64,000 nt of DNA, taken from contig NZ_JAEVLS010000005.1 in NCBI RefSeq assembly GCF_016801985.1, positions 620,001 through 684,000 on the forward strand, read 5' to 3'. The notes beneath the pieces are model-generated. The model was not told where the DNA came from. It saw only the letters and a program-made list of their open reading frames with translations, and ran no database searches. The stretch is from Steroidobacter gossypii (GTDB taxonomy: Bacteria; Pseudomonadota; Gammaproteobacteria; Steroidobacterales; Steroidobacteraceae). Position 1 is the stretch's first letter. Every line of letters begins with the position of its first letter. The position numbers were made by a program, and so were the translations under genes. Below, piece after piece: positions 1 through 8,677 of the stretch.

Positions 1-2
1 AG

Positions 3-452
3 AATTACGTGATCACCAACGGGCCGACCACCAGCCCCGACGGCCGCACGCTGTATCACGTCGATACTTTGCAACGAGTGATCTACGCCTTCGACTTGAA
101 CGACGGCGAGATCGGCAATCGTCGCGTGTTCGCTCGCATTGAAAAGTCCGGCGCCTATCCGGATGGTCCCGCTACCGATTCCGCTGGCTGTGTGTGGATC
201 GGTTTGTTCGGCGGCTGGGCCGTGCAACGCTATTCGCCCGGGGGTGAGTTGCTGCAGACCATCGACATGCCGGTCGCGAACTGCACCAAGGTCACCTTCG
301 GCGGCAGCGATCTGCGCACCCTGTATATCACTACCGCGTGGAAGGGCTTGTCCAAAGAGCAGCTCGCCACGCAGCCGCTGGCAGGTGGATTGTTCTCGAC
401 CCGCGTCGACACCGCCGGCGTGTCTCCGAATGAGGTTCGTTATGACGGCTAA
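3..452 (+). CDS. SMP-30/gluconolactonase-family protein, C-terminal part
   Basis: The reading frame is open from the first bases, so the gene starts before the window and only its last ~150 codons are here. The visible part is a beta-propeller-like C-terminal half typical of the SMP-30/gluconolactonase/LRE family: NGPTTSPDGRTLYHVDT, then a D-x-D-x-G type repeat (DLNDGEIGNRR), then the blade with PDGPATDSAGCVW. Family members hydrolyse sugar lactones to aldonic acids. The stop codon overlaps the start of the downstream sugar-acid dehydratase by 11 bases, so the two are translationally coupled. That pairing (lactonase, then dehydratase) fits a non-phosphorylative aldose oxidation route; the pathway assignment is inference. 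Confidence 0.85.
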   Translation, partial: NYVITNGPTTSPDGRTLYHVDTLQRVIYAFDLNDGEIGNRRVFARIEKSGAYPDGPATDSAGCVWIGLFGGWAVQRYSPGGELLQTIDMPVANCTKVTFGGSDLRTLYITTAWKGLSKEQLATQPLAGGLFSTRVDTAGVSPNEVRYDG

Positions 453-2214
453 GCGCCGCTTCCGCTCGCAGGATTGGTTCGACGCCCGCGATCACATCGA
501 CATGATGGCGCTCTACCTCGAGCGCTTCATGAACTACGGCCTGACGCCCAAGGAGCTGATGAGCGGCAAGCCCATCATCGGCATCGCGCAGAGCGGCAGC
601 GACCTCACGCCGTGCAATCGCATCCATGTCGATCTGGCCACGCGCGTAAAAGAAGGCATTCGCGATGCCGGCGGCATTCCGATGGAATTCCCCACGCATC
701 CGATCTTCGAGAACTGCCGTCGCCCGACGGCGGCGCTGGATCGCAACCTCGCCTATCTCGGCCTGGTGGAGATCCTGCACGGTTATCCGCTCGATGCCGT
801 GGTGCTCACCACCGGCTGCGACAAGACTACACCCGCCGCGGTCATGGCCGCGTCGACCGTGGATATCCCCGCGATCGTTTTGTCAGGCGGCCCGATGCTG
901 GACGGCTGGTTCGAAGACGAGTTGGTCGGCTCGGGCACAGTGATTTGGAAGAGCCGGCGACGCCTCGCCGCCGGGCAAATCACAGAGCAGGAATTTCTCG
1001 ATGCCGCCGCGGCCTCGGCGCCCTCGCCCGGCCACTGCAACAGCATGGGCACGGCGTCGACCATGAATGCGGTCGCCGAGGTTCTTGGCCTGTCGCTGCC
1101 GGGCTGTTCCGCCATTCCCGCGCCGTATCGCGAGCGTGGCCAGATGGCTTATGAAACAGGCCGTCGCGCTGTCGAGATGGCGTTCGAAGATCTGCGTCCT
1201 TCCAAGATTCTGTCGCGCGAATCGTTTCTTAACGCGATTGCCGCGATCGCCGCGCTTGGCGGCTCGACCAACGCGCAACCGCACCTCACTGCGATGGCTC
1301 GGCACGCGGGCCTCGAGCTGCACCCGCAGGATTGGATGAAGTACGGCCACGATATTCCGCTGCTGCTCAACATGCAGCCGGCGGGCAAATATCTGGGCGA
1401 ACGTTTCCATCGCGCGGGCGGCGTGCCCGCCGTGTTGTGCGAGCTGATCTCGGCCGGAAGATTCCATCCCAACACGATGACGGTCACCGGTCGCACCATC
1501 GGCGAGAATGTCAAAGGCCGTGAGAGCCGCGATCGCGAAATGATCACCACTTTCGACAAGCCGCTGCGTGAGCGCGCCGGCTTCGTAGTGCTGAGCGGCA
1601 ATCTGTTCGATTTCGCCATTCTGAAAGCGAGCGTGATCACCGAGGATTTCCGCCGCCGTTACCTGTGCGCTTCGGGCGAAGACAACGTCTTTGAAGGTCG
1701 CGCGGTCGTGTTCGACGGCTCCGATGACTATCGGGCCCGCATCAACGATCCCTCGCTCAACATCGACGAGCGCAGCGTGCTGGTGATTCGCGGCGCAGGT
1801 CCGCTCGGCTGGCCCGGCTCCGCCGAGGTGGTGAACATGCAGCCCCCCGATGCATTGCTGAAGCGTGGCATCGCGAGTCTGCCCACCATTGGCGACGGCC
1901 GGCAGTCCGGCACGTCCGATAGCCCATCCATTCTGAATGCTTCGCCGGAAAGCGCCGCTGGCGGCGGCCTGGCCTGGCTGCGGACGGGTGACACTATTCG
2001 CATCGATCTGAACCAGGCTCGTTGCGACATGCTGGTGTCCGACGAAGAGATCGAACGCCGCAAGAAGGACGGCATCCCGCCCGTGCCGGAGAGCGCCACG
2101 CCGTGGCAGGAGCTGTATCGCTCCACGGTCGGTCAACTCGATCAGGGCGGCGTGATGGAGATGGCGCTGAAGTATCGGCAGGTGGCCAAGAAAACCCCGC
2201 GCCACAATCACTGA
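442..2214 (+). CDS. IlvD/AraD-type sugar-acid dehydratase
   Basis: The 590-residue product has the full length of the pentonate dehydratase branch of the IlvD/Edd family. These enzymes dehydrate aldonic acids such as L-arabinonate or D-xylonate to 2-keto-3-deoxy acids. The [2Fe-2S] ligand cysteines are visible at C58 (SDLTPCNRIH), C126 (TTGCDKTTP) and C199 (GHCNSMG); K128 next to C126 is the expected Mg-binding lysine. This spacing matches characterised L-arabinonate dehydratases and is why I prefer a sugar-acid substrate to dihydroxy-isovalerate. The ATG at 442 is chosen because it overlaps the stop of the upstream lactonase-like gene, and the conserved N-terminus begins right after it. Exact substrate is not determinable from sequence. 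Confidence 0.9.
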   Translation: MTAKRRFRSQDWFDARDHIDMMALYLERFMNYGLTPKELMSGKPIIGIAQSGSDLTPCNRIHVDLATRVKEGIRDAGGIPMEFPTHPIFENCRRPTAALDRNLAYLGLVEILHGYPLDAVVLTTGCDKTTPAAVMAASTVDIPAIVLSGGPMLDGWFEDELVGSGTVIWKSRRRLAAGQITEQEFLDAAAASAPSPGHCNSMGTASTMNAVAEVLGLSLPGCSAIPAPYRERGQMAYETGRRAVEMAFEDLRPSKILSRESFLNAIAAIAALGGSTNAQPHLTAMARHAGLELHPQDWMKYGHDIPLLLNMQPAGKYLGERFHRAGGVPAVLCELISAGRFHPNTMTVTGRTIGENVKGRESRDREMITTFDKPLRERAGFVVLSGNLFDFAILKASVITEDFRRRYLCASGEDNVFEGRAVVFDGSDDYRARINDPSLNIDERSVLVIRGAGPLGWPGSAEVVNMQPPDALLKRGIASLPTIGDGRQSGTSDSPSILNASPESAAGGGLAWLRTGDTIRIDLNQARCDMLVSDEEIERRKKDGIPPVPESATPWQELYRSTVGQLDQGGVMEMALKYRQVAKKTPRHNH

Positions 2215-2251
2215 AATCTTCTTAACCTCGGCAGCACACAAATCGGTCAAA

Positions 2252-2286
2252 CTAGGCGGTCGACGTCACTTCAGATCGCCGCCTAG
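2252..2286 (+). promoter_or_regulatory. Inverted repeat just upstream of phosphatase start
   Basis: CTAGGCGG at 2252-2259 is perfectly repeated in inverted orientation as CCGCCTAG at 2279-2286, three bases before the ATG at 2290. In RNA it would form an 8-bp stem enclosing the ribosome-binding region. It could be an operator or a translation-controlling hairpin; neither can be decided from sequence. Confidence 0.4.
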
Positions 2287-2289
2287 CTC

Positions 2290-3945
2290 ATGAGCTCTAC
2301 GCCACGCCGCGCAATTGCACGTTGCCTGTCCACTTGCCTGTTGTTCGGAGCGCTCGCGCCGCTGCAGGCCGCGGAATCTCCTCAGCCCAAGCTCGTCGTC
2401 GCCATCGCGGTCGACCAGCTTTCCTCCGATGTCTTTACGGAATATCGGCCTCTGTACCAGGCTGGATTGAAGCGCTTGGCGGGCGGCGTGGTGTTTCCGC
2501 GCGGCCATCAGAGTCACGCGGCAACGGAAACCTGTCCGGGGCATTCGACCATCCTCACGGGGACGCGCCCCGCACGCAGCGGCATCATCGCAAACGACTG
2601 GGTGGTTCCTTCGCTGCCCCGGACCATCAATGGCCGCCAGACTTTCTCCGTTTACTGCGTCGAGAAGCCGGGCCCTGCCGGCAGCTCCACCGACGAATCG
2701 ACTCTCACCCCAGACACGTTGCTGGTGCCGACCTTAGGCGATCGCATGAAAGCTCGCGATCCGGCCACCCGCGTGGTCTCGGTGGCAGGTAAAGATCGTG
2801 CGGCCGTGATGCTCGGAGGTCACAACGCCGATCTCACTTTGTGGTGGACGAGCGAGGGGTTCAGAACCTACGACGGCAGGCAAGCGAGCATTCCAAAGAG
2901 CATCGCCGAGACGCTGAACGCGGACATGCGCAAGTCTTATAGCCAGCCGACCGTTCCCAAGCTGCCGGCCGCCTGCGCTTCCAGATCGCGTGAGCTCAAG
3001 CTCAGTGAAGGTGTCTCGATCGGCACGCTGCAACGTCTCCCCGGAAATTCTCGGCGCTGGCGCGCGACGCCAGCGATGGACGCGTTCACCGTGGACGCCG
3101 CACTTGCCGCGGCAAAAAGCTTCAATCTCGGACGCAACGAGTCGATCGACCTGCTCGCCGTCAGCCTCTCTGGAACCGACTACACCGGCCACTATTACGG
3201 CACCGAAGGCGCCGAGATGTGCACACAGCAGCTCGCGCTCGATCAGTCGCTTGGCCGCTTGCTGGCCGGGCTGGACAAGATGAAGGTTCCCTACGTCGTC
3301 GCCATGACTGCCGACCATGGCGGAGCGGACGCAACTGAACGCAATCGCGCGCGGGGCGTCGTCGCCGTCGAGCGTATCGATCCCAGCTTGCAACCGGTGA
3401 GAATCAATGCGGCGCTCGCAGCCGATTTCCCCGATTTGCCCAAGCCCCTGGTGATCAACGAAAACTACTTCGCCAACGATATCTATCTGAATGCCAACCT
3501 CCCAGCCGAGCGACGCGCCGCAGTGCTGGAGGCCACCGCGCAGATGTATCGACGGCATCCGCAGGTCGCGGCGGTGTTCACGAAGAACGAGCTGATCGCT
3601 GCCGAGCCCCCTTCCGGACCCGTCGACGAATGGACGTTGCTCGATCGCGCCAAGGCCAGCTTCAATGCGCAGCGCTCGGGCGACTTGATCGTGCTGCTCA
3701 AGCCGTACGTCTCGCTCTACTACACGCCCGAGAATCCCGAGACCGACTATTCGTCGTCGCACGGCTCGGCCTGGGGCTACGATCGGCGCGTCCCCATCGT
3801 ATTCTGGTGGCACGGCGTGAACGGCTTCCAGCAGCCCGCCGCGGTGGAGACGGTCGATATCGCCCCGACCTTGGCGAAACTCATCGGCCTGGACGTTCCC
3901 GCCGCCGAGTTCGACGGACGCGCCCTGCCAGTAGTGCAGCCCTGA
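2290..3945 (+). CDS. Secreted PafA/SPAP-type alkaline phosphatase
   Basis: The 551-residue protein begins with a Sec signal peptide (cleavage expected near LQAAES, residues 26-30). It belongs to the alkaline phosphatase superfamily, in the branch that uses threonine as nucleophile: the motif ATETCPGHST lies at residues 78-87. Metal ligands expected for the fold are visible as VDQ near residue 42, SGTDYTGHYYG near 295-305, TADHGG near 340 and SSHGS near 490. Length and motifs match the Sphingomonas SPAP and Flavobacterium PafA phosphomonoesterases, which act in the periplasm on a broad range of phosphate esters. It appears to be a single gene, preceded by an inverted repeat and followed by a hairpin. 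A nucleotide pyrophosphatase activity is the main alternative. Confidence 0.85.
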   Translation: MSSTPRRAIARCLSTCLLFGALAPLQAAESPQPKLVVAIAVDQLSSDVFTEYRPLYQAGLKRLAGGVVFPRGHQSHAATETCPGHSTILTGTRPARSGIIANDWVVPSLPRTINGRQTFSVYCVEKPGPAGSSTDESTLTPDTLLVPTLGDRMKARDPATRVVSVAGKDRAAVMLGGHNADLTLWWTSEGFRTYDGRQASIPKSIAETLNADMRKSYSQPTVPKLPAACASRSRELKLSEGVSIGTLQRLPGNSRRWRATPAMDAFTVDAALAAAKSFNLGRNESIDLLAVSLSGTDYTGHYYGTEGAEMCTQQLALDQSLGRLLAGLDKMKVPYVVAMTADHGGADATERNRARGVVAVERIDPSLQPVRINAALAADFPDLPKPLVINENYFANDIYLNANLPAERRAAVLEATAQMYRRHPQVAAVFTKNELIAAEPPSGPVDEWTLLDRAKASFNAQRSGDLIVLLKPYVSLYYTPENPETDYSSSHGSAWGYDRRVPIVFWWHGVNGFQQPAAVETVDIAPTLAKLIGLDVPAAEFDGRALPVVQP

Positions 3946-3969
3946 TTCGCGCGGCGCCTCGCATGTAAA

Positions 3970-3993
3970 AGGCGGCGCATTGCCGCGCCGCCT
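3970..3993 (+). terminator. GC-rich hairpin after phosphatase gene
   Basis: AGGCGGCGC and GCGCCGCCT form a perfect 9-bp stem with a 6-base loop 25 bases after the phosphatase stop codon. The following tract (ggattt) is only weakly T-rich, so it may be a moderate terminator or an mRNA-stabilising hairpin. Confidence 0.5.
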
Positions 3994-4061
3994 GGATTTG
4001 ATGTAGCGTTCCTCGTGCGGACGGCCATGAGGTTCCGACACTGAGGTCACAGCTGACATCC

Positions 4062-4706
4062 GTGTTTGTGGTGGTGCTGTTGGCGAGCCTGCTTGCCGGC
4101 TGTGCTTCCAACGATGCGTGCTATGAAGCGGGCACCTCACCGGAAGCGTTGCGCTCGGTCTATGTCATCAAGCGCGCGTGGCACACGGGAATCGCTATCC
4201 CCGCCGCCGATTGGCCCAATCAGAAGTGGTCGGTGCTAGCGGATTTTGCGGGCTCCAGGTATCTGGAGTTCGGCTGGGGCGACGCCCGTTTCTATCAAGC
4301 CGAAGAAGAAACGTGGTGGCTCGCTATCCGTGCTGCATTCTTTTCGACTTCCAGTGCCGTGCACGTCATTGGCTTCCAAGATCCGACGCCCGATGCGCTG
4401 CTTGCCGATGAGGTGATCGAAGTGCGCGTCTCAGCCGAAGGATTGAAACGACTGACGCAGTCCATCGAAAAGGAATTCGCGCAGAGTGAGCCGACGCCGA
4501 CGGGCACTTCGCTGGAGGCAGCCCCTGAACCGAACCGATTCTATCCGGGCAGGCGTCGCTTCTTCTTTCCCCGAATGTGCAATTGGTGGACGGCGAAACG
4601 ACTGAACCAGGGCGGCTGTCCAATCGCCGCGTGGTCGGTGATCTCAGCGAACAGAATCATACGCGAGGCGCGCGGCTTCGCCGCCGCGCCTCAAACGTCT
4701 CCTTGA
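4062..4706 (+). CDS. DUF2459 family lipoprotein
   Basis: A GTG start at 4062 gives a 214-residue protein with a short hydrophobic leader ending in the lipobox LAGC (residues 11-14), so it should be a lipoprotein. The rest resembles the DUF2459 family: IKRAWHTGIAIP near residue 36-47, YLEFGWGDARFYQ near 67-79, and a C-terminal NWWTAKRLNQGGCP. No enzymatic activity is established for this family. No better in-frame ATG exists upstream, and the lipobox distance supports the GTG start. It is convergent with the BON-domain gene, 21 bases apart. Confidence 0.75.
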   Translation: MFVVVLLASLLAGCASNDACYEAGTSPEALRSVYVIKRAWHTGIAIPAADWPNQKWSVLADFAGSRYLEFGWGDARFYQAEEETWWLAIRAAFFSTSSAVHVIGFQDPTPDALLADEVIEVRVSAEGLKRLTQSIEKEFAQSEPTPTGTSLEAAPEPNRFYPGRRRFFFPRMCNWWTAKRLNQGGCPIAAWSVISANRIIREARGFAAAPQTSP

Positions 4707-4727
4707 ATGCTTGAATCACCCTGGCGA

Positions 4728-5282
4728 TCACTCGTTCCGCTGCCGCTCATTTCCGTCCAGCAACGCGATGTGATTCTCCACATCTCGCACGCCCGCGACG
4801 GTCGCGGCGGCATCGCCGGCCTGAACTTTCTCTTCGTCGGTGGTCACGAAGCCGCTCAACTGCACCACGCCTTCACTGACTTCGACGTTCACGTCGCTGT
4901 CATCGGCCAGTTTCACGTTGCCCAGTTTGTCGCGCACACGCGCCGCGATCACGGTGTCAGACGCCGGCCCCTTCGCCGGCCGATCGTCCATACGTATGCT
5001 GAGATCGTTACGAACTTCGGCGACGCCACTGACAGAGCGGGCTCGCATCACCGCTGCAGTCCTCGTGTCTTCAGAATCCACGAAGCCACTCAACTGCACA
5101 ATGCCGTCGCGTGTCTCTACCTCGATGTCGCGCCCATTCACGGCGCGATCGCTGGCCAGCGCAGCTTTGACCTTGCTGGTCAGAGCGGAGTCGTCAGCAG
5201 CCTGTCCGGCAGGCTGAGCGGCCGCGACTTCGACGACGCAAAACATACACAAGATAAAAGCGAGTTCTCTGAGGTGTCGCAT
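4728..5282 (-). CDS. Periplasmic protein with two BON domains (OsmY-like)
   Basis: The 184-residue product has a signal peptide (residues 1-22, ending VAAA). Two BON repeats follow, each with the pattern of a mixed alpha/beta unit ending in GIVQLSGFV (about residues 60-68) and GVVQLSGFV (about 138-146). BON proteins such as OsmY sit in the periplasm and are thought to bind phospholipid membranes and help survival of osmotic or envelope stress. It appears monocistronic; its promoter must lie in the 122 bases between it and the MFS gene stop. Confidence 0.85.
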   Translation of the reverse strand: MRHLRELAFILCMFCVVEVAAAQPAGQAADDSALTSKVKAALASDRAVNGRDIEVETRDGIVQLSGFVDSEDTRTAAVMRARSVSGVAEVRNDLSIRMDDRPAKGPASDTVIAARVRDKLGNVKLADDSDVNVEVSEGVVQLSGFVTTDEEKVQAGDAAATVAGVRDVENHIALLDGNERQRNE

Positions 5283-5404
5283 GACTCATCTCCTGCTCGC
5301 AGCCGTGATGCACCATGCGGGCTGCGACTCTTTCGGAATGGGTCAGGCCAATCGAAGTTCCAAGTCCGCAAGGACATTGACCACGTCACGTAGGCCTCGC
5401 CCGT

Positions 5405-6787
5405 TCAGGGCGAATCGAGAGTGGGATTGGCAGCCGTCGCCGAACTCGGTGGCTCCCCGGTTCCAAGGCGGCGCTGAATGTCTTCGAGTCGCACGCCGCT
5501 CGTTTCGGGGAAGAACATCAGCACGGCGATGAACTGGAGCACCACCATGATCAAGAACAAAAAGAATGGGCCGGCCTGCGACTGAGTCGCCACCACGGGA
5601 AAGGCGGCAGACACAATGGCGTTCATGACCCAATGCGTGGAACTGCCCAGACTCTGGCCTTGCGCGCGGACGCGGTCTGGGAAAATTTCGCTCAGGTAGA
5701 CCCAGATCACCGCGCCCTGAGAGAATGCGAAGAAGGCAACGTAGCCGACCAGCAGCAATAACAACAGCTGCTGATACTGGCCGATCTGAAAGATGGTGGC
5801 GATGCCCGCAAGACACACAGCCAACCCGGCCGAACCGACCAGCAGCAACGTCCGACGCCCGAAGCGATCGATGAGGCTGAGCGCGATCAGCGTCGCGATC
5901 AACATGGTCGCACCCACCGCAACGGCTTGCGCATTCTGCGAAGTGCGATCGAAACCGGCCATGGCAAAGATATCGTTCAGGTAATACAGCACGGCGTTGA
6001 TGCCGATCAGCTGATTGAACATGGCCAGGGTGAGCGCCAGCACGATGGGCCGGCGATAACGCCACTGAAACAAACGATCCGCATTGGGACTGGCATCCGA
6101 TTCCAGCGAAGCCCGGATCGCCACCAGCTCGGCGAGCGGTTGCGACGAGCCCAACTTCGCCAGCACCTGTTTGGCTTCCTCCAATCGACCTTGCGCGGCG
6201 AGCCAGCGTGGGCTCTGCGGGATGCCGATGAGCATCAATAGAAACAAAGCAGCGGGCGCCGCCGCGATGCCCAACTGCCAACGCCATTCGAGCGCGCCGA
6301 GCTCGAACAGGCCGATCACATAGTTCGACAGATACGCCAGCAGGATGCCGCCAATGATGTTGATTTGGAACGCGCCTACCAGGCGGCCGCGCCACGCCGG
6401 CGGTGCGATCTCGGCGATGTACACCGGCGCGATCACGGAGGAGCCGCCCATCCCCAAGCCGCCGATGAAACGGAATATCAGCAGCCATGTCCACGAGGTC
6501 GAGAACGCGCAGCCCAGCGCCGAAATCAAGTAACAGGACGCGAGAATCAGCAGACTCGTGCGCCCACCCAATACCCGGCCGAAGGACCCGGCGGCCATCG
6601 CGCCGATCACCGTGCCCCATAACGCCGCCGACACCGTGAATCCAAGCTCGCTGGGCGTGAGCCCGAACACTTGCGTCAAGCCTTGCGTGGATCCCGCGAT
6701 CACCGCGGTGTCGAACCCCAGCAATGAGCCGCCGAGCGCCGCCACCAAAACCGTGCGAATCAATGTGCCGTTGAGTGTGTTAGTCAT
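5405..6787 (-). CDS. Sugar-porter family MFS transporter
   Basis: The 460-residue protein has twelve predicted membrane segments and sugar-porter (XylE/GLUT-type) signatures: GGLGMGGSSVIAPVYIAEI with PPAWRGRLVG in the first half, IPQSPRWLAAQGR before the central loop, and DRFGRRTLLLVG in the second half. It would import a monosaccharide by proton symport or facilitation. The frame stays open far upstream, but the ATG at 6787 is chosen because it overlaps the stop of the preceding gene by four bases (ATGA) and begins the family N-terminus (GGSLLGFDTAVIAGS). It is the last gene of the ten-gene sugar operon and presumably imports its substrate. Confidence 0.9.
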   Translation of the reverse strand: MTNTLNGTLIRTVLVAALGGSLLGFDTAVIAGSTQGLTQVFGLTPSELGFTVSAALWGTVIGAMAAGSFGRVLGGRTSLLILASCYLISALGCAFSTSWTWLLIFRFIGGLGMGGSSVIAPVYIAEIAPPAWRGRLVGAFQINIIGGILLAYLSNYVIGLFELGALEWRWQLGIAAAPAALFLLMLIGIPQSPRWLAAQGRLEEAKQVLAKLGSSQPLAELVAIRASLESDASPNADRLFQWRYRRPIVLALTLAMFNQLIGINAVLYYLNDIFAMAGFDRTSQNAQAVAVGATMLIATLIALSLIDRFGRRTLLLVGSAGLAVCLAGIATIFQIGQYQQLLLLLLVGYVAFFAFSQGAVIWVYLSEIFPDRVRAQGQSLGSSTHWVMNAIVSAAFPVVATQSQAGPFFLFLIMVVLQFIAVLMFFPETSGVRLEDIQRRLGTGEPPSSATAANPTLDSP

Positions 6788-7962
6788 TGAGGTACGAGTC
6801 CCGGCAGTGTGCCTCTGCGCAGAAAATCGAGCTGACAGCGGACCGCGACGGCCGCTCCCGATCGCGCACGTAGCACGATGTTGTTGTCTCTCCAGTGCCC
6901 TTCGATGTCGGCGACGCAGTCGAAGTCCGACGGAATGCGCGTCACGCCCTGGATGTAAAAGATCGACAGTCGCCCATGCATGTCCGGGCGCAGGCAGGTA
7001 CTGATCCCGCGCGCGTTCAAGAAATTCTCGCGGACCGACGCGGCCAGGCCGACATGGAAGAACGCAGTGACGTCCTCCAACCCCATGACATTCACATGCC
7101 GACCGTTCCAAGGCGGGAAGTGACGCCCACCGTTGGAAAACCAGAGCAGCGTTGAAGCGAGTTGTCTGGGATCGCGCAACGCGAACCATACAAATTGCTG
7201 ATCCGGGAATGTCACCGCGGTCCAGGCGAATTCCTGCGTCGGATCCGCGCACAGGATTGCGATGTCTTCGAAGCCGCGACGCGCGGGATACTGCGTCAGA
7301 TCGGTGGTCGAGCCATCGATGCACGGCACTGAGCACGGATCGCTGAACTGAACATCGGGCTTGAGCCAGGAGTAACCGCGATCTTCCGGCCGCGCCGTCG
7401 GTTCGAAATAGGTTTGCGCATGAGCCAGCGCGCTGAACGTCAGTCGCCCCGCTCCTTCGCGGTCCGGAAATCGCAACGTGGCGTGGTGTCCGGGATTCAC
7501 CGGACCGGTCAGGCCGTGCAGATCGTGACGCTGATAAATGACGGAATGATTGGCGAGCAAGGCCGTGGTCGCCTGGCACGAGCCACCCTGCAGCGGCATT
7601 TCCACGCCCAATCGCAGCCAACAACCGTAGCGCGTTTCACCGCGGCCCATCTCGACCCAATCGCGATTTGCGGTTTCGCCATGCGGCGGAAGCCGCTGGC
7701 CAGCAACCGCTTCAGAGTTTTCGCCGAAGGCCGAGCAGAACCAATCCCCGCGCAGCGCCTTCAGCATCGCCGGGGTATCGGGCTCAAGCGGTTCTTCCGC
7801 CCAAGGCGCGACGGCATAAGGCCGAATCGGATGCTCCGACTCGGGGAAGAATGTGACTGGCCCGAGCATGCCACCCGTACGCGTCACAGCCGCCTCGACG
7901 CTGCGCACCTTGAGCAGGAAAGACTCCTGCCCCTGGATTTTGGTGGTGGACCCGGACGACAT
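6784..7962 (-). CDS. Unrecognised 392-residue protein in sugar operon
   Basis: I do not recognise a family with certainty. The sequence has no signal peptide or membrane segment and is rich in aromatic residues and beta-strand-like stretches. Features that stand out are LPPHGETANRDW near residues 93-104, NPGHHATLRFP near 157-167, FSNGGRHFPPWNGRH near 275-290 and CLRPDMHGRLSIFY near 324-337. The HG...N..W segment and the overall look recall the galactose-mutarotase/aldose-epimerase-like fold, so a sugar-binding or epimerase role is a reasonable but weak guess. It lies between the D-lyxose-isomerase-like gene (19-base gap) and the sugar transporter (4-base overlap), so it is almost certainly co-expressed with the pathway. 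Confidence 0.75.
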   Translation of the reverse strand: MSSGSTTKIQGQESFLLKVRSVEAAVTRTGGMLGPVTFFPESEHPIRPYAVAPWAEEPLEPDTPAMLKALRGDWFCSAFGENSEAVAGQRLPPHGETANRDWVEMGRGETRYGCWLRLGVEMPLQGGSCQATTALLANHSVIYQRHDLHGLTGPVNPGHHATLRFPDREGAGRLTFSALAHAQTYFEPTARPEDRGYSWLKPDVQFSDPCSVPCIDGSTTDLTQYPARRGFEDIAILCADPTQEFAWTAVTFPDQQFVWFALRDPRQLASTLLWFSNGGRHFPPWNGRHVNVMGLEDVTAFFHVGLAASVRENFLNARGISTCLRPDMHGRLSIFYIQGVTRIPSDFDCVADIEGHWRDNNIVLRARSGAAVAVRCQLDFLRRGTLPGLVPQ

Positions 7963-7981
7963 GAACGCCCCGGCTAGACCG

Positions 7982-8653
7982 CTAATATTCCGTGCACAGC
8001 TTGTGCGTTACCGGCACGTCTTCTTCGATGGTCGGAAAGCGTCCCACCTTGGCGTAGAAGGCGTTGTCGGTTTCGTCGTCGTTCACCGAGGACACTTCGC
8101 CCACGATCGACGTGCCGGTGCCTTCCTCGGCCCAGAATTCGTGATACAGATAGGGTGTCAAAGTGATGGAATCGCCGGGCTTCAAACGGAAGGTGTGCCC
8201 CGCCTTCACGCGATGTCGCACTCCGTCCAGCGAGACCTCCACGTCCGAGTCGGCGAGCTTCCCATCTTCAGCGCGGTTGAACAGCCGGATCAGCAGATTG
8301 CCGCCGGACTTACAAATGATGTCTTCCGACTTCAGCATGTGGTGATGCATCGGCGTGTGCTGATTCTCGCGGATGACCAGGATCTTCTCCGCGTACGGCT
8401 TCTTGTTATAAGGCGCACGCTGGTGATGTCCGTTGCGCACCGTGAACACCACGAGCCCGACCTTGTCGAAGTCACCCGAGCCGAAGTCGGTGATATCCCA
8501 GCCGAGTTTGCAATGCCGGATTTCGTCGCACTCCGGTCCCTTGCTTTGCCATTCGGCCGGGCTCCAGTACGCGAACGGCGGCAGACGAATCTGATGCTCA
8601 TGCAGCAGCGTGATCGCATCGTCGATCAGCGCATTGATTTCGGACCGTCTCAT
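7982..8653 (-). CDS. D-lyxose ketol-isomerase family cupin
   Basis: The 223-residue length and sequence match the D-lyxose/D-mannose isomerase family, which interconverts aldose and ketose (for example D-lyxose and D-xylulose). The metal site is visible as QHTPMHHHMLKSEDII near residues 98-113 with a later histidine in LYHEFWAEEG near 168-177. The family uses a cupin barrel with a divalent metal such as Mn. A further conserved segment is KVGLVVFTVRNG. It lies fifth from the end of the regulated part of the operon, directly after the aldolase/SDR fusion (24-base gap). The true substrate here may be another C4-C6 aldose. Confidence 0.88.
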   Translation of the reverse strand: MRRSEINALIDDAITLLHEHQIRLPPFAYWSPAEWQSKGPECDEIRHCKLGWDITDFGSGDFDKVGLVVFTVRNGHHQRAPYNKKPYAEKILVIRENQHTPMHHHMLKSEDIICKSGGNLLIRLFNRAEDGKLADSDVEVSLDGVRHRVKAGHTFRLKPGDSITLTPYLYHEFWAEEGTGTSIVGEVSSVNDDETDNAFYAKVGRFPTIEEDVPVTHKLCTEY

Positions 8654-8677
8654 GTTCCCCCCGGACTATGACTTGAA

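Noticed and set aside
6788-7624. N-terminal extension of the MFS transporter frame into the upstream gene
   Set aside because: The extra sequence overlaps an operon gene in another frame and is Arg/Ser-rich; the ATG at 6787 gives the normal family N-terminus and an ATGA overlap.
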